From contig JASAMV010004795.1 in assembly GCA_030248065.1 (NCBI GenBank), forward strand, positions 25,795 through 89,794: a stretch of DNA of 64,000 nt, read 5' to 3'. This DNA comes from Rhynchonema sp. JSB1_4 (lineage: Eukaryota; Nematoda; Chromadorea; Monhysterida; Xyalidae). Each line of letters opens with the position of its first letter. Position 1 is the stretch's first letter. The notes under the pieces are model-generated. The model did not search any database. It saw only the letters and a list, made by a program, of their open reading frames with translations, and had not been told where the DNA came from. Both the position numbers and the translations under genes were made by a program. Shown in pieces: positions 29,943 to 41,900 of the stretch.

Positions 29943-32900
29943 ATGGCTCCTCATCGTCGTGTGTTTGTTTGTGCCGAAGTATCTGATGAGTTTGTGTCGT
30001 TTTTGCCTACGGTCAATCATCATGACGGTGACGACATTGGGAAACAACAACGGAAGGGTTGGTTTCGAGTGCAATCCAAACTTTCGACTAACTTTTGATG
30101 ATTTCTTTCATGATCGGCTCGATTGACTGCGAAGGAAGGCAAGACAACAGACGAAATTAGAAGCACAAAAGGGTGAATATCACGCTTCCGTGTAAAATAT
30201 GGTCTTTTAGTGGGGAAAATGTGGGCCGTGCTCTCCAATTTCTCTCATTCGTCATTGTGGTCGCGTTGAAAGTCCTCCGACCACCAGTAGTGCAGATCCG
30301 ACCACCAGTAATGCCTTGTGCTGCAAACAACGAAAGCAAAACGGACCACTATTTTTGTAGGGTCCTCAAAACGGCACGGCACACGCTCATCAAAGGCGAC
30401 GAAATACGCCCGATTGCAAATTTCAGGCTCAGGCAGTTCAGGAGATGACAATAACAGGGAAATTTTTGGAGCTGGTTAGTTTTTCGGGCAAGTTTTGACG
30501 TCGTTTTTGTTGTTTTGACAAAATAAAGTGGATATAATTTGAGAAAATCGTAAAAAAACCGCCCAAATTCCAGGTTCACCTCACTCATGCGGTGAGCGTC
30601 AAGTCGCGGACGGCATTCGTGTTTCGCCCGTGCCGCGCAAAGTCGACACTTTCGTTTCACCGAAAACCGAGCCGGAAAGCGACTCTGACTCGGAAGAATG
30701 TCCGAGAAATCGTTCATCAAGAAAACGGCCAGCTGGAACTCAGTTGCATTCGGATTCAGATGATGGCGAAACTTTGTCAAGTTTTGATCATAAACACTAC
30801 GAAGCGTCATGCAACAAACATTGTCTTCCAAATATTTTGGCTCAATTTCCCGAAATTCCACCGAGTCATAATGTGATGCTGTTGAATGCAACTGCGGATT
30901 GTGAACAGAGAAGGTTCGACATTTCAGTTGATCTTTTTTGGGAAACCTTGTTTCATTCCAACCCATTAAGTTTTGGTCCCCGTGTGAAGAATGACAGCAG
31001 TGGGTAACTTGAGAAAGGGTGTCCTCTACAAAAATCTAACCCGAACTGTTTTGCAGAATTGAATTCACGAGCGACTGGTTAACGAAGAAAGAGATTCAGC
31101 AATGGATACAAGAATACGGCTCAAAATCCGGCACTTCTTGGATTGAGGATCAGAAATCAAGATCGGTAGCACACTACGAATCCACGATATTTCGCTGTGA
31201 GCATGAATCGTGCACAGGTTGTTTTTTGGGCATAATCACTGGTCAAACTACGTAAACTTGGACGAAAGTGGCCGTAATCTGTGTTCCGTGTGAGTAGCGC
31301 CAGGATCGGCAAGCTGTACATATAACCAGCCGCCTCCAGAATCGGGCTCGTGTTGGCGTTGCGTTACTATACATACATTTGTTTGTTTATTTTATTGCGT
31401 CCGCTCCAATGCAATAATACAAAACAGAAGAAGGTTAAATGGAAGAAGCGTAATTACAAGACCGGGTGACAAACTGCACATCGTTGTATTCGACCTATTG
31501 TCACAGACGGGCGATGCACCAGGTCATCGTCAGTGCGAATGCACGTTATGACCAAATTGTCCCAAGAACTCGCACGCGCTGATCTTGTGGTCACGTGAAA
31601 GTGACCGCTCGATAAAGAATAAGCAATTACAGTTTTTACAGCCGGCGTGACTTTCGAATCCGAATCTGGGACTAGCAAATGGACGTTGACCCTGTCTGGT
31701 GCGCATGGCCACGAGCTGCCGAAATACACATGCACTAATCAATGGTTGGCGCTGCCACGCGTGCATTGCAATCAGTTTAGGGACATACCGACGGGGTTTG
31801 GAATTGGAATGAAAGGTTGCGATTATTTACGTGTATAACATTTTGTTGAAGTTTTGGGCAAAATTGGTTGGAATTAATAACATTAGTTTTGTCCTCGTAA
31901 TGCCGTCTGTATGGGTTTCACTATATGGAAGATCGCCCACCATAAAGGGGATGGTTTACTGCATAATAATAGCTTTCCATAATTATTATAAATATAAATC
32001 TTAATTTATTTTCCAGATGCAGCGCCGAGTGCTCCCCATCGCCTTGAGCTGTGCCTTGACCTGAAATGCAAGTCGGACGTTGATCATTGGATGAGCACGT
32101 ATGTGGCCCGGTCCAATACACAATGGGATAAATTGAGGGTGCGCACACAGCTGCCGAAATGCGATCGATTGTTGGAATGGTTGGTGCTGTTCAGGAAATG
32201 GAAGACAAAAATAAAAAAGTGAACAGAATTCAATGACTTTACAAGAGTTGGTCAAATTTTTTCGTGAATCGTGAAACGGGAAAGTGACGGGGCAATGACT
32301 TTTGCGCGATCACACGCAAAGTATGCAGTCCGCAAAATGTTGTAGACCCGCAGCAACGTGGGTGCTAGGTTATTTTCAGATGAATCACAAATGGGTAAGA
32401 CAAGAGTGACTGAACGTGAAAATCAGGATTGCTTTGATGATTTCTTATGATGATCATTGTGCGACCATATCTCAGTTTCTTTCCATTTCTATTCACACTG
32501 ATTCACAGCACGCCATCCAGCTGCCTATATTCATGCACGTACGTGTGCAAGTTCGCGTTCGCCGCACATCGACGTCTATTCAAGCCGGAAGGACACCAAC
32601 CTTGCCGGGCACGCATGGTGTTCTGGATCGATAACGATAAAGGATGTGTGCTTGTTATGTCAGGTAAGTGTTTCGTTAATTCTCCGGACGTCTTGATCGT
32701 GTGGCGATATATTTCGAGACTTCTTCGTGCCACTAGTTGCGACTATAGTCGTGGGTGAAAAAAAAACGAAAAAAACGGTTTTTTTCAGTGAAATATATTT
32801 TTCCGGAAAAATTGCATGGCGGATTTTGAACTTTTCTGAAAAAGTGTTAAAATTGTGGGAAACAACCTAGTTTTATTGCAAATACTTTTTCAAGTGTTTT

Positions 32901-35900
32901 CCAGCCCTTTTACAGCTTTTATTCGCAGTTTCTGAACAGGATTCTTTTTTAGCGCATAATGTACCACATGCACACCGTTTGGACCGGTGCCTAAATTTGG
33001 CTCGGAAATATATCGGAAAAAATCGGCTTTTTTCAGTAAATTTTTATCCGATTTTCTTGTATTGTGTCCAGCGCAAGTACCTGTGTTTGCGATGTTCCAC
33101 GCAGGAGCCCACACCGGACATGACAAGGACTCTTGCTATGTGTCGACCAGTGCACCGACGGCTGTTGAAACGAACGAGCTGGCTGATGTTTCACAACAAC
33201 GATCAGTGACTCCGAAGATAAATGCCAATCCGGTGACTAGGTTAGTGGCATCAGCGAGCGGAATTTGTCATTTTCGGTAATCGTGAGGAATAACGTTCTC
33301 AATGGGCTGCAGTAATGGACTTCGGCGTTGTCCTTGACGCCTCATGACTCTTGAATACGCTGGAACATGATTGTCTTTCTTCGGCCTTATGTAACCTCCA
33401 ATGAAATGTTTCAGTGCGCGCATGGCAGCCAACCAAACATCAGCGGTCAACTTTCTGTACACACTTGATCAAATACCCGAAATCCCGTTGCTGGGCAAAC
33501 CCCAGCTCGCTGGTAATTTGGCGACGTTCAAAAGTCAACCGTTGGTGGTTGAGGTGGAGGGACTTGGAACTGTGGCTGACGCGAAGTTGTGGGTTGGTTT
33601 TGTGATGATCGTTTTCATCTTTGTGCGGTGCAGTCTGCCGTCTATGGTGACGACAATGGCAGGGCTTCGTCATTTTCGGTCACTAGACGGGATATGTATT
33701 CACCAAATAAAGCGATAATTGGAACATTTACGGCAGATTTGGTTTGGACCCAATTATCAGCAAAAGTTTTGACTTTAAGATAGATGCACTGCATTTCATG
33801 TTGTTTATTATGTACGAAAAACATTATTTTCGCTCGCAGATCGATGACTACTCAAATGCATCGAGCACTTCTTGGTTTTGTAACACGAGTGAAACATCAA
33901 CCGCCGGGTGCTGTGAGTTCGCATGCGCCAATCGGAAGTGTGGAGTGCGAATTGGGTTCGGTTTCACTCAAAATGCAGCAGGTTGGTTACTTCTTACCGA
34001 CAAAATCCCAAATCTGCCAAGCGAGTGGTGCCTTGGTTGGTCTCATGCGCTGAACATGTCCGCTAGTTCTTTCCTGGCGCCATTGATCGGGTTTCGAGCG
34101 AGAGAAAGTTTCGCACTAGATCGAGCCAGCTCACAGAATCGGGTCGGTTTTTGCAACGGAATAGATGTTCGACCGGTCTGGCTGGTTCGATGTTGGATCG
34201 CGTTGCACACATTCGGTGTACGTTATCATCGATGCGGTTACGATCATATGAGTTCAGCAGCGACAGCGGAGTCTTTCACTTGAAGCTCCAAGGCTATTTG
34301 GGCTTTCTGACGCGTGAAAAGTGGAAAACTCCGATGAATTTCTTTCAGATGGCACATTACCTAGCTGCACGGTGACATTCAGTGGTACGCACAGGCACGT
34401 TTTGTCCAGATACACGCCAACAACGCAGTGGTTTGCGTTGCCGCGAGAGAGCGCTGAGGAATATTCGGATTTGCCCACCAGATGGAACACGGCTATAAAA
34501 GGTGGCTATCTGAGTTGATCGGTTTTTTTTGGTGGATCGATTGTTAATAAACGGAATCGTCTCGGTTGTAATGTGTCCGAAACTGCAGCAAAATTGTTGC
34601 CCGAGAGTTCTGTCCCCGTTTCGCCGTGTATTTTCACGGAAAGACGGTGCACCAGGTCATCATCAGTGCGAATGCACGAGATCCTAATAATGCATCTGTT
34701 TTGTGAAACGTCACAGAATCGCATGGCGCCAACGTAGCGCTGGAGCTACGCGCAGATTTGTGGACGAAAAAGGACATACAAGACTGGATGGATACGTACT
34801 CACATGACTCACATCAACATTATGTCAAGAAATATGGGTGCGTATGGGGAGGCTTGTTTTTTGGTTTTGCATTGTGTGAAATTTGCAGGCAAGCACCACG
34901 ACTGTGACAACTGGAAGAAAACTGTGCTTCTTTGAAATACATTTGTTATACGCTTAGAGCGATGATTTCAACCAGCGCAAAATATTTTACTGGGTGTTCA
35001 AATCCATGTAAGCATGTGGCTTATCGAGTATCTGATTTTCTGTTACAGTCGAATGCGTTAGTGTCGCTTCCCATCAACAAGCTTGAAAACATAGAAATCG
35101 ATATTAAACCGGGGTCGGAACGGGCCCCCAATCTGACCTATGGCTTTTGCATTTCACACTGGTCGAAATTCGATATTCAACTATCAACTCAATCTAAAAT
35201 GGGACCAAAATAAATGCCTGGGTCGGCATCTCCAGTCTGTACGACGGACGTGGACGTCCGGACGTTGGAGATTGTTCGCCGAATTTGGTGTGCACGGTGG
35301 CACACGCAGGTTGACCTCGGGCAGGTTCGGCGTTTGTACCCGACAGTTGACAGAATTCGACCCAGGCATCAGATTCGAACGCCATTGCGAGTCGATTCGG
35401 TCGCGGGTACAATCGCGCAACTCGATCCTAAAGGCGCTGGCAGGCACTGGCTGGGGACAAAGCAAGGAGACCCTCAATGTCACCTTCAATGCCATCAGCA
35501 AGTCTATAATAAACTACGCTGCGCCGGTATGGAAACCAACCGCGAACAAGAAGGGCATTGACCGCATCCAGCCAGCCCAAAATGCCGCGTTGAGGGTCAT
35601 TTCCGGCTGTCATCTGATGTCAAATACAGACCACCTTCACCAAGAGTGCAAGCAGCTGACTGTCAACCGCCATCTCGACATGGTCAGCGCGCAATTCCTG
35701 GCAGCAGCGCAACTTCGTGAACATCCCTGCCACGATACGACATCCGACCCTCACACGAAAGCCAAACGTCGACCTACTCTTCAGTCCAAATTCGCGGAAG
35801 TTGTACAATGCAACACCATAATGACGAAGAAGAAGTAAGACTACGGCAAAACGCTGAAAGCGATCCACACCGACTTCGTCTCCCAGGACAAGGCGGCACT

Positions 35901-38900
35901 CAGCGTCAATCGGGTCCTGGGCACCAAACCACCCGACATCAACCCAGAAGAAGAGTCGCTGGATCGGCGTACAAGATGTACCCTGGCGCAATTACGCAGT
36001 GGGCACTGCCGCATGCTGAACTCATATCGCAATCGCATCGACCCAAACATACCAAACATGTGCCCTCGATGCTGCACCGAGCCTGACACGGTCGAACATC
36101 TGTTTCGTTGCAAAAGCCGACCCGTATCCACGAGCCCAATCGATCTGTGGCGTAACCCGATCAAATGCGCAGAAGATCTGTCGGACATCTTCAGTCAACA
36201 ATGAGACCACGACAACCGAACGTTGGCAAACAATCAATCAACCAAAATAAATATTACGCGTAGGCTGTCCGCAGTCCATGTCCATCTGCCCTCAAATTTG
36301 AAATAATAGGGCCATTTATTTTCTGTACATTCTCTTCTGTCTCAATTTTTCAGTCGTAATCGTAGCTCGATCGCGTCGCGTCTCAAGCCCGGCCAATACC
36401 TGCTCACTGTGCACTATCTCTGTTGGTTCTCGGGCAAAGGACCGAGACAGGTTCGGTCATCGGACGATACGATTTTGTTTGTCTGTCGAGAAACGGTTGT
36501 TTTCGATCGTGATTCGTAAATTTTTTCGTTCTCGTTGCTGTTTTTTTAATCCCGAGATTATCTCTGGTTGTGATTACGGTCAACCTCTTTATGGTGATAT
36601 AACGGCAGCCCGTCAGTTCTTTCGCACCAGTCACTTTAAGTACTCGGTCGTAACTGTGGATTGTAACGTCGAGCAAAACTTTTCACAAATAAAGCGGATT
36701 TGTATTAGGGCGAACTTAGGTTAAAGGGGCTCCGCCATATATACGCGACCGAAACCAATCTCAATGAAACTTGGCACCGTAAGTGGGCTTGGTCCAAAAC
36801 ACTCACGGCCAAGAAAATTTTTTCACATATCAGCTCCCTGTCTGAGCCTGGAGGGCTAAAAGGTAAAAAATTTTGACCCCATCTCAGCACCTTAAAATTA
36901 AAATATCGATCTGTTTCGCATATTCTTTGTGTGCAGTTTGTTCACAAATTTTTCATAAACGCCTTGGGTCTAATTTAGAACCATATTCACTTTTTTGGCA
37001 CTACCACAGCTCGCGCTATTTTGCCAAAATCACGGAAATTTTCGAATAAAAAAGTTTCCGTTGTATTTTCCGGTCACATAGAAAGCACACAGAGCTTTTA
37101 TATAAAGTAGGCAAGAAAGCCCGTATATCATGCTATTCAGGCGATCAATGACTAATTTTCCACCGCTGATAAGTTTCGACAAAAGCTCGCTCAACTGTGG
37201 TGAACCTCAACTTTTTTGCCATTTTCTGTGGATCCCAGGCACACTTCTATCTCATATTTTCCTATTTTAGTAACAATGTACCGAGGTGATATATGGCACG
37301 CTAGATAGTAAAAATATAATTCTTGTTAATTATGTGCAAATCTAGGTTGGTCCAGCTGCATCCTTGGAGGTACGAGCAATAAATGACTTTTCCACAAAAT
37401 TGATAATTTTAGCAAATTTTCACTTCCGTCATATTTTTAGCCTATCTACAGTTGGGTAGGAATTGTGGCTTTTGCTGTCCGATGAAGCCCAAACGTTATT
37501 GTTGTTTATCGATCAAAATTCAAAATTATAGCTCTAACGTATCTTGAGAAAAATCGTGTTAATTGAGGTCCATGCGTTGGACTTGGAACTACAACCGGGC
37601 TCACAACAGGACCAGCGTCTGCGGTGCCTTCACTTAACATGATTTTTCTCAGGATACGTTAGAACCAGGGTTGGGCAAAAAAAACGACGGCGTTTTTTCT
37701 TAAAAAAACAACGTTTTTTTTAAAAAAAAACGCCTGGGTCGTTTTTCGTTTTTTTTTAAATCCTGAATTTCCTTGATTTTCCCTGATTTTTCAGGGAAAG
37801 TACCCTGATTATCAAGGAAAATCAATTTTTGTCCCATTTTTTTTCAAAAAATTTTCGACCAATTTTTACTTTGTCGAGATACGTCGATATACGGAGTTTG
37901 ACTTTCAGTGATGACCCCGGCCAAAGTTGGTCCCACGATGCGGGTCTGATATGGGATCTTAGCAACTCGCTAGAAAAGGGTTGAAACCCATTTATTTTGC
38001 CTCAGAACACATAGAATTACTTCATTTAACCAGGTTTTCTTCCCAACATGAGCGTTTTCCAATTTTTTTGGGGGCATATTTCGGTCATCTGGGCGTTTAA
38101 AAAAAACGTTTTTTTTTAAAAAAAACGTTTTTTTAAAAAAAAACGATTTTTTGAAAAAAAAAACGTTTTTTGCCCAACCCTGCTTTTTGACGCTACACAG
38201 CACATGGCTGCGGCACACACAGTTTCGAAACAAAATGTAAAGTTAGTTTGAGTAAGTGTCATATACTTTGGTGGCCGCCTTTTAGCACATGCGGTTCTAA
38301 TTACATACATAGCTGCTTAAAACAACAGTTTTCTACACCGTTGCAAAATTTGGAGATGTTTCAGGGGATAAATGTGGAGAAAAAAAAAGAAATTACTTCA
38401 TTTAACCACGTCTTCTTCCCAACATGAGCGTTTTCCAATTTTTTGGGGGCATATTTTGGTCATCTGGGCGTTTTAAAAAAAACGTTTTTTTTTAAAGTTT
38501 TTTTTAAAAACGATTTTTTGGAAAAAAACGTTTTTTGCCCAACCCTGGTTAGAACTAGAATTTTGGATTTTGATCGATAAACAACAACAACGTTGGGGCT
38601 TCATCGGACAGCAAAGGCCACAAAACCGTCACAAATGTAGGTAGGCTAAAAATATGACGGAAGCGAAAATTTGCTAAAATTATGAATTTTGTGTAAAACT
38701 CATTTATTGCTCGTACCTCCAAGGATGCAGCTGGACCAACCTAGATTTGCACATAATTAACAACAATTATATTTTTACTATCTAGCGTGCCATATATCAC
38801 CTCGGTACATTGTTGCTAAAATAGGAAAATATGAGATAGACGTGTGCTTGGGATCCACAGAAAATGGCAAAAAAGTTGAGGTTCACCACAGTTGAGCGAG

Positions 38901-41900
38901 CTTTTGTCGAAACTTATCAGCGGTGGAAAATTAGTCATTGATCGCCTGAATAGCATGATATACGGGCTTTCTTGCCTACTTTATATAAAAGCTCTGTGTG
39001 CTTTCTATGTGACCGGAAAATACAACGGAAAATTTTTTTTCGAAAATTTTCGTGGTTTTGGCAAAATAGCGCGAGCTGTGGTAGTGCCAAAAAAGTGAAT
39101 ATGGTTCTAAATTAGACCCAAGGCGTTTATGAAAAATTTGTGAACAAACTGCACGCAAAGAATATGCGAAACAGATCGATATTTTAATTTTAAGGTGCTG
39201 AGGTAGGGTCAAAATTTTTTTCCTTTTAGCCCTCCAGGCTCAGACAGGGAGCTGATATGGGAAAAAATTTTCTTGGCCGTGAGTGTTTTGGACCAAGCCC
39301 ACTTACGGTGCCAAGTCTCATTGAGATTGGTTTCGGTCGCATATATATGGCGGAGACCCTTTAAATCCGGAATCCGGAACTCGGAAATAATTTGCATGCA
39401 AAAATACGAAACATTTCTGGGCTCCGGAAATTTTTCCGGAAAACGCAAGAATTTACATGCAAAAACAATGCGTTTTCCGGAATTATTTCCGGATTCCGAT
39501 TTCCGGATTCAACCTAAGCCCGCCCTAAGGCCGAGCTTAGGTTGAATCCGAATCCAGCAATACTTCCGGAAAACGCATTATTTTTGCATGTAAATTTTGC
39601 GTTTTCCGGAAATACTTCCGGAGTTCGGAAATGTTTTGTGTTTTTGCATCCAAAATGCTGCCTAATTCCGGATTTAATCTACGTTCGCCCTAAAAATACG
39701 GCTATTGTTTTATTCCGTTCAGGACGCGATCACGCGCGAGCTGTGTTCATCCATCCGAAAGTGCGAAGCGCGCGTGCAGTTTTCGGTGAACAAAAATGTT
39801 GGCTGCACAATCAAGATCATGGGTGAGTCGCTCTCATTTTTGGTGCATCGGTTTTTAGGGTCTTGATAAATACACACGTACAATTTAGGGTAATTCGGGC
39901 TAATTGTTAAGTTGATTTCGGACGTAAGTCGGACCGAGTGAGTGACATTTTTTTCTTCAGAGATTCAAAGTAATGTCTCGGAATTTGCTCGTACCCACTA
40001 ACTTCAATTGACGAAAAAGTTGAGCCCCAAACAGGCTGTTAGACAACTGTTGCATTGGTCGAACTTGGTTGCAGCGTGAGTTAAGGGAGAAAAGGAAAAG
40101 GAAAACGGCCCAAGTAAAAGGTCCAATCCCATCAATCACCACGTTTGATGCCAAAGAACGCGAGAGTATGACGAAAGATTAGTTGTGAACAGAAGAATAA
40201 AAAAATGTACATTTTAACATTTTTGGAGATCTAACTACGCCAGTCAATATTAACTCTGCATAATTCCAGGCACGCACACGGACCATGGCCGATCCAAGCT
40301 GACGGCCAGCTCGGTGATGTCGCATCGTGGTTTCCAGGGTATAATGGGAACACTGAACATTATCAGAAACGAGGTGCGTTTCGACTTTTGGTCGGCAACT
40401 TTGGCATGTCCGCAGCCGGGTGCGAAATGTTTCACTCGAGCGAGAACACACAACTGTGCTTCAGCCCGTATCTGATGTATACGCCAAACCTCCTTCGCAA
40501 AAGGGTGGGGTCGAAAATCCCGAAAAAAAAATCCCGAAAAAAAAATCCCGAAAAAAAAATCCCGAAAAATAAAAATCCCGAAAAAAAAATCCCGAAAAGC
40601 AAAAATCCCGAAAAATGAAATTGAGGAAAAATACAAAGTTTAAGGTGCACAAAGGGGTATTCATGTAGTTGGAGTCCATAATTTGGGCAATGGATCAGTT
40701 GGGGCTCAAGATATTGAAATTCTCGTACGGTCATGTCTTCCTGGCTGGCAGCCTAAGCCTAAGCCTAACCCTGAACGAAGGCCTGGACGTTGTATTTTTG
40801 TGGATAGTTCCTTTACGTGGACAGGTCTTCCTGGCTGGCAGCCTAAGCCAAAGCCTAAGCCTGAAAGAAAGCCTGAGCATGTGTGTTTTTATTGATGTTT
40901 CCTTCGTATGAACAGGTCTTCCTGGCTGGCAGCCTAAGCCTAAGCCTAATCCTGAATGCAAGCCTGAGCACCAACTACATGAATGCCAACTTCTGACAAA
41001 AAAATTTGGTCAATTTCTACACCTATTTATTTTTCGGGATTTTTTCGGGATTTTTGCTTTTCGGGATTTTTTTTTCGGGATTTTTCGTTTCGGGATTTTT
41101 TTTTCGGGATTTTTTTTTCGGGATTTTCGACGGCCACCTCGCAAAAACTCCCGATTAATTCAATAGGCAACTTAAAATTTTTCGGCCACTGCGAGGCGAA
41201 AGTTAATTTTGTTCACACCGTAATTTGTGCAGCCCCACTTTCGACCAGGTCGTGAATTGCTCATCATGGTGTAGAGCAACAGTAATGTTTCAGCGTCTGG
41301 CGGCCGCTGCAGTCACCAGTCAGCAAGAACAACCAATTATGAAGAGTGTTGTTGAAACATCATCTGCCACCAGCGATCCCATGCTCTGCTTGCAACAATT
41401 CCCTGATTTTCAAGGCATGCCCGGTGTGCGGATTACAGAGAATCGATCCGACCCCAGGTTTGTGCCGGGATGAAATTCGGGGGCGATCATCTAAGTATTT
41501 CTGGTCCTGAAATTTGAACAAGCACAACTCGGTTATAGTGTCATAAAGAACCGTTCTTTAGTTTTCGTGAAAAAAAACGGTTGTTTTTTCGAAAAAAACC
41601 GTTTTTTTTCCAAATGCTTTTCCAATACTTAAGAACGTAATTTCGAAAAATAACAATTTCAGTGCAAAATTTGTTCGAAGTGACGAGAGTGCTCTTGAAG
41701 AGTGTTGAAGTCAGTCGAAAACACTTGGTTTACACGCTTTTTGGCCCATTTTGGGCCGGTTAATTTTTGTGCTCGAGCCAATTTTTCACTGAAATCGAAA
41801 AACTCATCAGTTTTGCATTACAATTTTTTGGAAAAATTGGAATAAAGTACAGATATTTTTCCGATCAAAAACCGAAAAGGTACCCACGGAAAAATAAATG

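Larger units (their letters stand above)
36708..39525. mobile_element. Harbinger-like MITE split by a TTAA-flanked foldback
   Basis: The left piece GGGCGAACTTAGGTTAA (36708-36724) and right piece (39361-39525, ending AACCTAAGCCCGCCC) are the two parts of an element like 5421-5591. They are separated by a 2.6 kb foldback. Flanks are TTA on the left and TAA on the right. Confidence 0.65.

Noticed and set aside
33072..33104. Alternative acceptor at 33071 for zinc-finger exon 33105
   Set aside because: It would insert 11 residues before the H-x2-H. The acceptor at 33104 gives SGAHTGH, matching the other fingers.
35048..35213. Exon-like frame (SNALVSLPINKLENIEID) before the LINE fragment
   Set aside because: It has a good acceptor, but ends in a stop. 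The phase-0 splice from 34841 to 39723 instead rebuilds a complete B finger matching the other two. At most it is an alternative 3' end.
36366..36520. Exon-like sequence with TCSLCTISV or LKPGQYLLTVHYLCWF frames
   Set aside because: Neither frame fits the phase of the flanking zinc-finger exons, and no good donor follows.
40740..40965. Telomere-like GCCTAA runs
   Set aside because: The runs are short, degenerate and embedded in 90-bp units between inverted repeats, with unique gene sequence on both sides. Not a telomere.
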